Shown here: piece after piece, positions 36,084 through 44,914 of the stretch
Numbering within the stretch: the stretch's first letter is position 1
How the letters are laid out: every line of letters begins with the position of its first letter
Origin: Rhabdaerophilum sp. SD176
GTDB taxonomy: Bacteria; Pseudomonadota; Alphaproteobacteria; Rhizobiales; Beijerinckiaceae
Reading direction: 5' to 3'
Length of the DNA stretch: 64,000 nt
NCBI RefSeq assembly: GCF_030143245.1
Contig: NZ_JARJNS010000006.1
Location: forward strand, 186,001 to 250,000
Program-made: the position numbers and the translations under genes
Notes under the pieces: model-generated
What the model saw: only the letters and a program-made list of their open reading frames with translations
What the model was told of the DNA's origin: nothing
The model's database searches: none

Positions 36084-36934
36084 TGAAGGCCGCCCGCTTT
36101 CCCCTCCCGACCGGGCGGCTCCTGCGCTTCGCAGGTGCCCACGCGGTCCTGCTTGTCGGCGCGGCCTTCATGTTGCTGCCGTTCATCTGGATGCTGCTGA
36201 CGGCGATCCGCGCGCCGGACGAGATCCTGACCGGCGGGCTGAACCCGATCCCGCGCAGCTTCCACGCTGTCGAGAATTTCAGCGCGGCCCTTCAGCAGGC
36301 GCCTCTTCTCCGCTTCATGGTCAACGGTGTGATCATCTGCGGCGGGATCCTGATCATCCAGCTGATCGTCGCCATTCCTGCTGCCTATGCCCTTGCGAAG
36401 CTGCGGTTTCCGGGCCGGGGGCTGCTCTTCGCGGCGGTGATCGGCGGGCTCTGCATCCCGATCCAGGTGCCGGCCCTGCCCATTTATCTCGCGCTGGCCG
36501 AGTTCGGGCTGCTGGACAGCTATTTCGCGATGATGGTGCCGTTCTTCCTCTCGGTTTTCGCCATCTTCCTGTTCCGCCAGACTTTCCGCGGCTTTCCGGA
36601 CGAGATCCTGCAGGCTGCGCGGGTCGATGGCCTCGGCGAGTTCGAGATCCTCTGGCGGATCGTCGTCCCGAGCGCTCTACCAGCCATCGCTGCCTTTTCG
36701 ATCTTCTCGATCGTTGCCCACTGGAACGATCTCTACTGGCCGATGATCGTCATCCAGCGGATGGATTATGCCCCGCCGCCGCTGGGCATGCTGTTCTTCG
36801 CCAATTCCGAGACCGGCGCTTCCTATGGCGTGCTCATGGCGGGGGCCACGATCATCACCGCCCCGCTGGTCCTCGTGTTCCTGCTCGCACGCCGCCGCTT
36901 CGTGCAGGGCATCACCATGACCGGCATCAAGTAG
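36083..36934 (+). CDS. ABC sugar-type permease (UgpE/MalG-like)
   Basis: 283-residue permease of the MalG/UgpE type. Features are VGAAFMLLPFIWMLLTAIRAPDEI, the EAA loop EILQAARVDGLGEFEILWRIVVPSALP (about residues 173-199) and the WNDLYWPMIVIQ signature. The start codon begins one base inside the preceding stop (TGATG). The binding-protein gene follows after 86 bases, with its own strong ribosome site. Confidence 0.9.
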   Translation: MKAARFPLPTGRLLRFAGAHAVLLVGAAFMLLPFIWMLLTAIRAPDEILTGGLNPIPRSFHAVENFSAALQQAPLLRFMVNGVIICGGILIIQLIVAIPAAYALAKLRFPGRGLLFAAVIGGLCIPIQVPALPIYLALAEFGLLDSYFAMMVPFFLSVFAIFLFRQTFRGFPDEILQAARVDGLGEFEILWRIVVPSALPAIAAFSIFSIVAHWNDLYWPMIVIQRMDYAPPPLGMLFFANSETGASYGVLMAGATIITAPLVLVFLLARRRFVQGITMTGIK

Positions 36935-37020
36935 CCCTTCCGGCGCCGGCCGGCAGGGTGCGCCGGACGGAGCCGTCTCCCCGAATGCACCCGAAGCCGA
37001 CACCAACAGGAGGCGTCTCC

Positions 37021-38304
37021 ATGTTCCTCACCAAACGAAGCCTGCTGGCCGCTGCCCTTTCCGCAGCCGCCATCCTGCCTGCGCATGCCCAGCAGATCAC
37101 GCTCGACGTGCTCTATTGTTTTCCGAGCTTCGCGCGCTTCCATGAGCCGGTTGCCGCCGAATTCATGAAGAAGAACCCCAACATCAAGATCAACTTCCGG
37201 GCCCCGTCGCCGACCTATGATGATGGCCATCAGGTGATCCTGCGCTCGGCCCTGACGCGGCAACTGCCGGACATCTTCTATTCGGGCTTCCACCTGCTGC
37301 CGGAAATGGTCCGCACCCTCGACGCGCGCGGCCAGATCACCGTGCTTGATGGCATGCTCGCCGCCGAAGGTGCCGAATTTGCCAAAACCAACTATCCGCA
37401 GAGCCTGATGTCCCTCGCGGTCTTCAACAAGAAGACCTATGGCATCGCCTTCAATGCCTCGAACCCGATCGTCTATTTCAACGCCGACCTCGTGAAGAAG
37501 GCAGGCGGCGATCCGAACAACTTCCCCAAGACCTTCGATGGCATCATCAAGCTTGCCGCGAAGATCAACGATCCGGCCAACGGCATCAATGGCATGGCCT
37601 ATGATGTCCATGGCTGGCCCGATAGCTGGCTCTTCGAGGCCGCGATCGGCCAGGCGGGCGGGCGCCTGCTCAATGCCGAGGGCACCGATATCGCCTTTGA
37701 CGGCCCCGCAGGCCTGAACGCCATGAAGACCTTCCGCCGCTTTGTGACCGAGGGCGGGATGCAGCTGATCGACTGGGACCAGAGCCGCCAGCAGTTCGGT
37801 GCCGGCAAGATCGGCATCATCTTCTCGACGCCGGCCCATCTGACGCAGGTGACGGGGCTGGTCGGCAACAAGTTCGACCTGAAGACCTCGACCTTCCCGA
37901 TGGACGACCCGAAGAACGGCTACATCCCGACTGGTGGCAATGCCGTGGTCATGCTGACGCAGGATGCCGCCAAGCAGAAGGCTGCCTGGGAATTCATCAA
38001 GTTCGTGACGGGCCCGGAAGCCCAGAAGATCGTGGTGGAGATGACCGGCTACCTGCCGACCAATGCCCGTGCCTCCGGCGCGGACTTCCTCGGCCCGTTC
38101 TATGAAAAGAACCCGAACTACAAGACGCCGATCCTGCAGATCGACCGTGCCGGCCCATGGGGTGCCTATCCGGGCGGCAATACCGTGCGCATCTGGCGTG
38201 CCCAGCGTGACATCGTCGGTCAGGTCATGCGCGGCGAAAAGACGCCGGAACAGGGCCTCGCCGATATCGTCAAGACCACGCGCGACATGATGAAGGGCGC
38301 CTGA
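37021..38304 (+). CDS. ABC extracellular solute-binding protein, UgpB-like
   Basis: 427-residue periplasmic receptor of solute-binding family 1. Signal peptide MFLTKRSLLAAALSAAAILPAHAQ is followed by ITLDVLYCFPSFARFHEPVAAEF. The AGGAGGCGTCTCC site fixes the start at 37021. Aromatic and TGY residues (VEMTGYLPTNA) resemble UgpB and other phosphorylated-glycerol binders, but identity with ugpB of this window is moderate at best. It is last in the ABC unit and followed by a terminator-like hairpin and a phosphodiesterase gene. Confidence 0.87.
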   Translation: MFLTKRSLLAAALSAAAILPAHAQQITLDVLYCFPSFARFHEPVAAEFMKKNPNIKINFRAPSPTYDDGHQVILRSALTRQLPDIFYSGFHLLPEMVRTLDARGQITVLDGMLAAEGAEFAKTNYPQSLMSLAVFNKKTYGIAFNASNPIVYFNADLVKKAGGDPNNFPKTFDGIIKLAAKINDPANGINGMAYDVHGWPDSWLFEAAIGQAGGRLLNAEGTDIAFDGPAGLNAMKTFRRFVTEGGMQLIDWDQSRQQFGAGKIGIIFSTPAHLTQVTGLVGNKFDLKTSTFPMDDPKNGYIPTGGNAVVMLTQDAAKQKAAWEFIKFVTGPEAQKIVVEMTGYLPTNARASGADFLGPFYEKNPNYKTPILQIDRAGPWGAYPGGNTVRIWRAQRDIVGQVMRGEKTPEQGLADIVKTTRDMMKGA

Positions 38305-38313
38305 GCCCTTCCC

Positions 38314-38344
38314 CGGGCAGGCGATGCGCCGCATTGCCTGCCCG
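38314..38344 (+). terminator. Terminator-like hairpin after the second ABC binding protein
   Basis: CGGGCAGGCGATGC and GCATTGCCTGCCCG pair along 14 positions with one G-T wobble, around a 3-base loop, followed by CCTTTCGTTTTCC. It separates the binding-protein gene from the phosphodiesterase gene and may be leaky. Confidence 0.75.
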
Positions 38345-38370
38345 CCTTTCGTTTTCCAAGGACCGAGCCG

Positions 38371-39180
38371 ATGAAGATCATCCAGATCACCGACACCCAT
38401 CTCGTCCGCCCGGGCGAGACGATCTACGGGCTTGACCCGGCCGCCAGGCTGCGTGCGGTCGTCGACGATATCCTGCTCTGCCACGCCGATGCCGACCTCG
38501 TGGTCGTGACCGGCGACCTGACGGATCGCGGCGAGCGGGAAGCTTTCCGCCTGTTCCGGGACGAGATTGCCAGGCTGCCTATGCCGGCGCGGCTTCTGCT
38601 TGGAAACCATGACGACCGCCGGGCGTTTCGCGATGTGTTCATCGATCACCCGGTTGATCCGAACGGCTTTGTCCAATCGATCATGGACCTTCCTGAAGGG
38701 GTTGGCCGCCTTGTCTTCCTCGACACGAACGAGGCGGGATGGAGTGGCGGGCGCCTTTGCCCGGCCCGGCTAGCCTGGCTGGAAGCGCGCCTTGCGGAGG
38801 CCCCCGACGCGCCGGTGACGGTTTTCATGCATCATCCACCGGCGGATCTCGGCGTAACCCATTTCGAGAAGATCAATCTGGAGGATCCGGCGCCGCTGAT
38901 GGCGATCCTTTCGGCCCATCCCGGCGGTGTCCGGATGATCGTGGTCGGCCATGTGCATCTGCCGATTTCCGGCACGCTGCCGGGTGGCCTGCCCTTCCAT
39001 GCCGGGCGTGGCGCCAATCATCACATGCAGTTCGATGCCGCCGCCCGCGATTGCGCGTGGAAGGCGGGCGGCCCGAATTACAGCGTGATGCTGATCGATG
39101 CCCACCGTCTCCTTGTTTTCGGGGTCGACCTGATCGACCAGCCGGTTATCGCCAAAGGGGCCTACCCGCCCGGGCCCTGA
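38371..39180 (+). CDS. Metallophosphodiesterase (GpdQ/CpdA-like calcineurin superfamily)
   Basis: 269-residue metal-dependent phosphodiesterase. The five calcineurin motifs are present: DTHL (residues 8-11), GDLTDRG (about 47-53), GNHDD (about 75-80), HHPP near 152 and GHVHLPIS near 190. The group includes GpdQ, which hydrolyses glycerophosphodiesters, and cyclic-nucleotide CpdA. Its place right behind Ugp-like transporters favours the glycerophosphodiester role; the leaky hairpin upstream suggests some cotranscription. The usual alternative would be cAMP phosphodiesterase. No signal peptide is seen, so it acts in the cytosol. Confidence 0.85.
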   Translation: MKIIQITDTHLVRPGETIYGLDPAARLRAVVDDILLCHADADLVVVTGDLTDRGEREAFRLFRDEIARLPMPARLLLGNHDDRRAFRDVFIDHPVDPNGFVQSIMDLPEGVGRLVFLDTNEAGWSGGRLCPARLAWLEARLAEAPDAPVTVFMHHPPADLGVTHFEKINLEDPAPLMAILSAHPGGVRMIVVGHVHLPISGTLPGGLPFHAGRGANHHMQFDAAARDCAWKAGGPNYSVMLIDAHRLLVFGVDLIDQPVIAKGAYPPGP

Positions 39181-39246
39181 TCAGGGGCGGCCTGCCCTTG
39201 CCGCCTGCCCAACGGCTCTGCCAAGACGGGGCGTGCGGCAGCAAGC

Positions 39247-39423
39247 ATGGTGAGAGATTACGCGGCGATGGACCGGGACCGGGGCGCGGCGTCGATCCTC
39301 ATCGTCGGTGATGACAGCGACATCCTGACCCTGCCAGGCGCCATCTAGGAGACGCATGGCGTTCCGGTCACGAAGGCCCGCAACAGTGTCGAAATGCAGG
39401 CTAGCCTCGCGCTTGGCCCATGA
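39247..39423 (+). pseudogene. Degenerate response-regulator receiver fragment
   Basis: Read from ATG 39247 the frame gives ASILIVGDDSDILTLPGAI, then a TAG at 39346, then ETHGVPVTKARNSVEMQASLA up to a TGA at 39421. Together these match the first 50 residues of a CheY-like receiver (usual pattern ILVVDDD-DI--LL--YLE-HGY-VT-A--G-EM--AL). The second acidic position is damaged, an internal stop interrupts the domain and the rest of the gene is gone. It is therefore a decayed remnant. Confidence 0.65.
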
Positions 39424-39613
39424 ACAGCGAACGGGACCGCGCGGCGGCGCGCTTGTCGATGCCGGGCGCTGTCATGTCGAGCTGGTCACGCGCAGCAAGC
39501 CGGTCGAGATCGTTGTCAGCGATGCACTCCTGGGCAACCGGACTCATCGGCATCCCCTTCTCATCATCCTTTCAAAGGAACCGAATGAGGAAAAGGCTCC
39601 TTGGAATGAGTGA
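39424..39613 (+). pseudogene. Possible gene remnant in the spacer, family uncertain
   Basis: In the frame beginning at 39422, codons give GPRGGALVDAGRCHVELVTRS followed by KPVEIVVSDALL, which resembles a pattern seen in some small periplasmic metal-associated proteins (GG-LVDAG-YHVELV). It is not a complete gene, since no start or signal peptide precedes it. The remainder of the gap up to 39775 shows no coding signal apart from a Pho-box-like half-site. The match is weak and could be chance. Confidence 0.3.
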
Positions 39614-39713
39614 AGCCTGATCTTGGCTGGTCGATGGCCGATCATTCCAGCCACGCCATGGACGAAGGCCGAATGATGCGGGCGCTCTGGCGGGATGCCT
39701 CAGGACGCGCCAA

Positions 39714-39731
39714 CTGTCATCAAACCGAGAC
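39714..39731 (+). promoter_or_regulatory. Pho-box-like half-site upstream of the AfuA/PhnS-like gene
   Basis: CTGTCAT matches the PhoB half-site perfectly, followed by a CAAA spacer and CCGAGAC, a poor second half. It lies 44 bases before the ATG of the binding-protein gene. The context of phosphorus-related transporters makes it worth noting, though the second half is weak. Confidence 0.35.
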
Positions 39732-39775
39732 AATGCTGCGGCAGGCCGAACAAAGTTCAATTTCAGGAGAGACCC

Positions 39776-40756
39776 ATGCTCATCCGGACCTTTTTCCTTT
39801 GCCTGCTCGCGCTGGTCATGACCGGCGCGCCCGCCGCCGCCCAAAACGGGAAGCTCGTGCTCTATACCAGCCAACCCAGTCAGGACGCGCAGCAGACGAT
39901 CGATGCTTTCCGGGCCAAGCATCCGGATGTCGAGATCTCGTTTGTCCGTGATGGAACGCCTCGCCTGATGGCGAAGCTTCGGGCCGAATTCCAGGCGGGA
40001 GCGCCGCAAGCCGACCTTCTTCTGATCGCGGACAGCGTCACGATGGAAAGCCTGAAGGCCGAAGGGCGCCTGCTCGCCCACCCGTCGGCCGATGTTTCGG
40101 TCTATCCGGCCGGTATCCACGACCCGGCGAAGTTCTGGTTCGCGACCAAGCTGATCACCACCGGGATCATCTACAACACCAAGGCTCCCTTCCGCCCCGA
40201 AAGCTGGCAGGACCTGCTGCGGCCGGAACTTCGCGGCCAGCTCGTGATGCCGAGCCCGCTGAATTCCGGTGCGGCGCTGATCCATGCCGCGACCCTGACC
40301 GGTTCGCTCCCCGGCGGCTGGGATTTCTACAAGCAGTTGAAATCCAACAACGCCCTTGCCGGAGGCGCCAATGGCGACGTTCTTCGTCAGGTCGCCGGCG
40401 GCGAGAAGCTGGTCGGGATGATCGTCGATTTCATGCCGATCCGCGAGAAGGCCAAGGGCGCGCCGGTAGAGTTTGTCTTCCCGAAGGAAGGGGTTTCCGC
40501 CGTCAGCGAACCGGTTGCCATCCTCGCGAACACGAAGAACGAGAAAGCGGCAAAAGCGTTCGTTGATTTCCTCCTCTCCCGTGACGGGCAGATGCTTGCT
40601 GCCCGCCAAGGCTATCTGGCCGCCCACCCCGATGTGCCGGTTCCGGCCGGCTTCCCCGACCGCAAGGGCATCCGTCTGATGCCGTTCGACCCGGCGCGGA
40701 CGCTGGCTGAGGAGACCCGGATCCGCAAGACCTTCGCCGATATCTTCGGCCAGTAA
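39776..40756 (+). CDS. ABC solute-binding protein, iron(III)/aminoethylphosphonate type
   Basis: 326-residue periplasmic receptor of the AfuA/FbpA/PhnS class. The signal peptide ends GAPAAAQ and the mature protein opens NGKLVLYTSQPSQDAQQTI, then ELRGQLVMPSPLNSG. The start at 39776 has AGGAGA upstream. Members bind iron(III), putrescine, or 2-aminoethylphosphonate; the surrounding phosphorus genes make the last plausible. It lies 5 bases before the permease gene, and no ATPase gene is adjacent. Confidence 0.8.
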   Translation: MLIRTFFLCLLALVMTGAPAAAQNGKLVLYTSQPSQDAQQTIDAFRAKHPDVEISFVRDGTPRLMAKLRAEFQAGAPQADLLLIADSVTMESLKAEGRLLAHPSADVSVYPAGIHDPAKFWFATKLITTGIIYNTKAPFRPESWQDLLRPELRGQLVMPSPLNSGAALIHAATLTGSLPGGWDFYKQLKSNNALAGGANGDVLRQVAGGEKLVGMIVDFMPIREKAKGAPVEFVFPKEGVSAVSEPVAILANTKNEKAAKAFVDFLLSRDGQMLAARQGYLAAHPDVPVPAGFPDRKGIRLMPFDPARTLAEETRIRKTFADIFGQ

Positions 40757-40761
40757 GTGGC

Positions 40762-42501
40762 ATGGGCCAAACGACGGGAATGGGCCGGGCAACCGGACGC
40801 TCCTTCCTTGAGAAGGAGGGGCGCAGCCTGCTCATTCCGGTCATCGGATGGGTTGGGCTGGTAACGGTCCTTCCCCTTGCCATGCTGGCTTGGGTCGCCC
40901 TCTCCATCGAGGGCGCGCCGCGTCTGACACCCCTGATCGACGAATGGGCGCGCCCCGGCACGATGCGCGCCGTGCGGAACAGCCTGCTGACAAGCGGGGG
41001 CGCCATGATCCTCTCGCTTCTCGTTGGCGGGACGGCCGCCATGGTGATCGGTATGGCGAGGCTTCCCGGGCGGCGGCTCTTCGCGCTCCTGTTCACGCTG
41101 TCGATGCTGATCGCCCCGCATGTTGTTGCATTGGCCTTCAAGACCCTGCTGGGGCCTGCATCGCCCGTGCTTCAGGCGCTTGGTCTGGCGCCGCCGCCGG
41201 GCAGCGCCAATCCGCTGGTCAGCCTCGGCGGGATCGTGGTGGTGCTCGGCCTCCACCACGCCCCGATCGTCATGCTGACGCTGCTGGCCGGCATGCGCCA
41301 GGTGCCGCACCAACTCGTCGAGGCTGCCCAAATGGATGGCGCCCGGGCATGGGGCATCTTCCGGGACATCCTCCTCCCCCTGCTCTCGGGCCATTGGTTG
41401 GCGGCTGGCCTGCTGGCCTTCGTGGCGGCTTTCGGCAATTTCGGAATTCCCGCGCTGCTCGGCCTGCCTGTCAACGTCCTGACCCTGCCGACGCTGATCT
41501 ACCGCGAACTCACGAGCTTCGGCCCGTCAGTCCTGCCCGGCGTTGCAGGACTGGCGCTTCTGACCATGCTGATCGCCGGCGTGATCCTCCTGATGGTCGG
41601 ACGGTTCCAGAACCGGGGCGCCATGCAACCGGATGCGGAACAGCCGTTGCGGGCCTTCTGGCAGCCCAGCCCGGCCTCGAAAGCGGTCCTGCTCGCCTTC
41701 GGGTCGACGCTGCTGCTGATCGCGCTGGTCCTGCCTGTCCTTTCGTTGCTGGCCGCCTCGCTGGTTCCCAGCTACGGGGTTCCCCTGACGCCGCAAACCC
41801 TCACGGGGCACGCCTATGCCGAGGTCCTGTTCCGCCAGCAGGCCACCCGGGAGGCTTTCCTGAACTCGTTCCGGCTGGCCGGGCTCGCAGCATTGCTGCT
41901 CGGCCTCATCTCCATCCCCATGGCGTTTGCGATCCATCGCTATGCCGGCCGGCTCCGCCCTTTCTTCCTGCTCCTTGCCGACCTGCCCTATGCCCTGCCC
42001 GGCATCGTGGTGGCGATCGCGATGATCCTGGTTTTCCTGAAGCCATTGCCGCTCGCCGGGTTCAGCCTCTATGCGACGCCGTGGATCATCCTTCTCGCCT
42101 ATCTGGTCCGGTTCCTGCCGCTGGCGCTGAAGCCGACGCTGGCCTCAATGGCGATGCTGCCTGCCTCGATCGAGGAAGCCGGAGCGCTGTGCGGTGCCCG
42201 CGCCCGGCGACGCCTGGTCGATCTTGTCGCGCCCAGCCTGATACCGGCCGTCGGTGCCGGAATCCTGATGATTTTCCTGATGGCGTTTACGGAACTGACT
42301 GTCTCCGCCCTGCTCTGGAGCGCCGGCAGCCGGACCGTTGGTGTCGTCATGTACGGGCTGGAAGAAGCCGGGCAGACAACGGAAGCGTCGGCCATCGGGA
42401 TCGCGACGATCGTGCTGGTCGGCATGGCGATGTTGCTGATCGACCGGCTCGCGCCCTTGCTGCCTCCGGGTGCTGTACCGTGGAAGCCCGTCGAAGGATG
42501 A
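40762..42501 (+). CDS. Double-domain ABC permease (AfuB/FbpB type)
   Basis: 579-residue permease built from two fused permease halves, each with about six helices, as in AfuB/FbpB iron(III) or 2-aminoethylphosphonate systems. EAA-type loops are at LVEAAQMDGARAWGIFRDILLPLL (about residues 180-205) and IEEAGALCGARARRRLVDLVAPS (about 470-493). It starts 5 bases after the binding-protein gene. An ATPase is missing from the cluster, so it may share one with another unit. Confidence 0.88.
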   Translation: MGQTTGMGRATGRSFLEKEGRSLLIPVIGWVGLVTVLPLAMLAWVALSIEGAPRLTPLIDEWARPGTMRAVRNSLLTSGGAMILSLLVGGTAAMVIGMARLPGRRLFALLFTLSMLIAPHVVALAFKTLLGPASPVLQALGLAPPPGSANPLVSLGGIVVVLGLHHAPIVMLTLLAGMRQVPHQLVEAAQMDGARAWGIFRDILLPLLSGHWLAAGLLAFVAAFGNFGIPALLGLPVNVLTLPTLIYRELTSFGPSVLPGVAGLALLTMLIAGVILLMVGRFQNRGAMQPDAEQPLRAFWQPSPASKAVLLAFGSTLLLIALVLPVLSLLAASLVPSYGVPLTPQTLTGHAYAEVLFRQQATREAFLNSFRLAGLAALLLGLISIPMAFAIHRYAGRLRPFFLLLADLPYALPGIVVAIAMILVFLKPLPLAGFSLYATPWIILLAYLVRFLPLALKPTLASMAMLPASIEEAGALCGARARRRLVDLVAPSLIPAVGAGILMIFLMAFTELTVSALLWSAGSRTVGVVMYGLEEAGQTTEASAIGIATIVLVGMAMLLIDRLAPLLPPGAVPWKPVEG

Positions 42502-42629
42502 GGGCCACACGTCACTTGACCGGCAGGGCCGCATTCCCTAGACGGGATGACACGGGGCGGATCCGCGAAGGCCCCGTGAGGCCCCGGCCCAACATTCGCG
42601 TCCATGAACCCGAACAAAGGGGTGGACGC

Positions 42630-43466
42630 ATGCCGTCTCCAACCGAAATCTCTGTCGCCCAACTCGCCCGACTCGTGGGCACGCCCCATGCGCCGATCCT
42701 GATCGATGTCCGCATCGACGAGGATCACGCCGCTGATCCGCGCATGATCCCGGCCTCGTTCCGGCGGGACCATCGTCTGGTCGAGGCATGGGCCGGCGCG
42801 TTTCGCGACCGCAAGGTCGTGGTTTCCTGCCAGCGGGGCCTGAAGCTCAGCCAGGGTGCCGCAGCCTGGCTTCGCCATGCCGGTGCCGATGCCCAATCGC
42901 TCGAAGGCGGGTTCGAGGCCTGGCGCGACGCCGGGGAAATGCTTGTTGACATGGCGAAGATCGCGAACCGTGACGCCAGCGGCCGGTCGATCTGGGTAAC
43001 GCGGGCGCGGCCGAAGGTCGACCGCATCGCCTGCCCATGGCTGATCCGGCGCTTCATCGATCCTGAAGCGGTGTTCCTGTTCGTCGCGCCGTCGGAGCTC
43101 CGCGCCGTCGCCGAGCGGTTCGGTGCCATGCCCTTCGATATCGACGACGTCTTCTGGAGTCACCGGGGCGACATCACCTCCCCGGATCACACCTGCACCT
43201 TCGATACGATGGTCAGCGAGTTCGGGCTCGACAGCCCGGCGCTGCTTCACCTCGCCCGGATTGTAAGGGCAGCGGATACCGCTCGGCCGTCGCTGGCGCC
43301 GCAAGCGGAAGGCCTGCTTGCCGCATCGCTTGGCCTGTCCCGCATGTTCAAGGATGATCTCGGGCAACTCGAGGCCGGGATGATGCTCTATGATGCCTTC
43401 TATCGCTGGTGCAGGGATGGCGTGGAGGAAACCCATAACTGGTCAAACCCGACAAAGAAGGGCTGA
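42630..43466 (+). CDS. chrB: Rhodanese-ChrB fusion, chromate resistance protein
   Basis: 278-residue protein. A rhodanese-like domain occupies about residues 1-110, with the loop CQRGLKLS, whose Cys is the likely active site. It is fused to a ChrB C-terminal domain (about 115-278) with RPKVDRIACPWLIRRFIDPEAVFLFV and THNWSNP at the end. ChrB controls or aids chromate resistance. ChrA follows after 4 bases, so they form an operon. The rhodanese part suggests sulphur-linked redox chemistry. Confidence 0.83.
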   Translation: MPSPTEISVAQLARLVGTPHAPILIDVRIDEDHAADPRMIPASFRRDHRLVEAWAGAFRDRKVVVSCQRGLKLSQGAAAWLRHAGADAQSLEGGFEAWRDAGEMLVDMAKIANRDASGRSIWVTRARPKVDRIACPWLIRRFIDPEAVFLFVAPSELRAVAERFGAMPFDIDDVFWSHRGDITSPDHTCTFDTMVSEFGLDSPALLHLARIVRAADTARPSLAPQAEGLLAASLGLSRMFKDDLGQLEAGMMLYDAFYRWCRDGVEETHNWSNPTKKG

Positions 43467-43470
43467 AGCG

Positions 43471-44859
43471 ATGAACAATCCGTCCTCTGACCCGGTGCCG
43501 GCAGGGCACCCCACGTTCCATGAAGCACTCGCTGTCTGGATCAGGATCGGACTGTTGAGCTTCGGAGGCCCTGCCGGGCAGATCGCCCTGATGCACCGCA
43601 TGCTCGTCGAGGAGAAGCGTTGGATCTCGGAAGCCCGCTTTCTCCATGCACTCAACTACTGCATGTTGTTGCCCGGGCCCGAGGCACAGCAGCTGGCGAC
43701 TTATATCGGCTGGCTGCTGCACGGCGTGCGTGGCGGCATCGTCGCCGGAACCCTGTTCGTCCTGCCCGGGTTCTGTGTCATTCTTGCGCTTTCGACGGCC
43801 TATGCGCTCTATCAGGAGACTGCATGGCTCGGCGCGCTGTTCTTCGGACTGAAAGCCGCTGTGCTGGCGGTGGTTATCGAGGCGGTGATCCGGGTCGGCA
43901 AGCGGGCTCTGAAAAATCGGGTGATGTTGGCGATCGCTGTGCTTGCCTTCGTGGCGATCTTTGCTTTCCGCTTGCCGTTTCCGGTCATTATCGCCGCAGC
44001 AGCGCTTGCGGGCTGGCTCGGCGCGCGCTTCCGCCCGGACATCTTCATGGCGCAGGGCCATGGCGGCAAAAGCGATGGCGGTATCGTGGATGGTCTCGCC
44101 GCGAGGGCACCCGCGACGGATCTCGGCCTGAAACGTGCCCTCACGGTGATCGTCCTCTGCGGCGCGCTCTGGGTTGCCCCGGTCCTGCTGCTGGGCCTGA
44201 TTCTGGGATGGAAGACCGTCTTCACGCCGATCGCCACCTTCTTCTCGACCATGGCTGTCGTGACCTTCGGCGGCGCCTATGCCGTGCTGGCCTATGTGGC
44301 ACAGCAGGCGGTCGAGACCTATCAATGGCTCAAGCCTGGCGAAATGCTGGACGGGCTTGCGCTGGCGGAAACGACGCCGGGCCCGTTGATCCTCGTCCTC
44401 GTCTATGTCGGCTTTCTCGCAGCGTTTCGCGACCCCGGAACGCTGTCGCCGCTCATGGCAGGCGTGATGGGAGCAACGCTGACGACCTGGGTCACTTTTG
44501 TGCCCTGCTTTCTCTGGATCTTCCTTGGCGCCCCCCATATCGAGCGCCTCGCCGGCAACCGGGCCCTTTCCGGTGCCCTGAGTGCGGTGACCGCAGCGGT
44601 CGTCGGCGTGATCCTCAATCTCGCGATCTGGTTCGGGCTGCATACCCTGTTCGGGAAAGTCGCAACGCTCCGGGCCGGCCCGCTCGACATGCCCTGGCCG
44701 GAGGCTGCCAGCCTCGATCCTGCCGCGGCCTTCGTGTCTTTGGTTGCCATGCTCGCGCTGTTCCGGTTCAGGCTCGGGATGATCCCGACGCTCGCCTTGT
44801 GCGGGGCGATCGGGCTGGGCTGGCGCGCGCTGTCCGGCTCGGTCATGGGCCCGATCTGA
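43471..44859 (+). CDS. chrA: Chromate efflux transporter ChrA (long-chain type)
   Basis: 462-residue membrane transporter of the CHR superfamily with two homologous halves. The first half has LSFGGPAGQIALMHRMLV and LLPGPEAQQLATYIGWLLHG, and the second has VVTFGGAYAVLAYV and ETTPGPLILVLVYVGFLA. Both contain the signature regions expected in LCHR proteins. It extrudes chromate and follows chrB by 4 bases. It converges on a LysR gene whose stop is 56 bases away. Confidence 0.9.
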   Translation: MNNPSSDPVPAGHPTFHEALAVWIRIGLLSFGGPAGQIALMHRMLVEEKRWISEARFLHALNYCMLLPGPEAQQLATYIGWLLHGVRGGIVAGTLFVLPGFCVILALSTAYALYQETAWLGALFFGLKAAVLAVVIEAVIRVGKRALKNRVMLAIAVLAFVAIFAFRLPFPVIIAAAALAGWLGARFRPDIFMAQGHGGKSDGGIVDGLAARAPATDLGLKRALTVIVLCGALWVAPVLLLGLILGWKTVFTPIATFFSTMAVVTFGGAYAVLAYVAQQAVETYQWLKPGEMLDGLALAETTPGPLILVLVYVGFLAAFRDPGTLSPLMAGVMGATLTTWVTFVPCFLWIFLGAPHIERLAGNRALSGALSAVTAAVVGVILNLAIWFGLHTLFGKVATLRAGPLDMPWPEAASLDPAAAFVSLVAMLALFRFRLGMIPTLALCGAIGLGWRALSGSVMGPI

Positions 44860-44914
44860 CATGGTGCCCGGCAACCCAACGACCTTTCCGCGAGACTGCC
44901 GGGCGCCGTGCTCC

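Noticed and set aside
39186-39205. GGCGGC/GCCGCC stem after the phosphodiesterase gene
   Set aside because: Short arms and no T-run; likely just high-GC background.
39402-39551. Short minus-strand frame in the 39.2-39.8 kb gap
   Set aside because: It has a plausible ribosome site but skewed composition and no recognisable motif, and it overlaps the more convincing plus-strand remnant.
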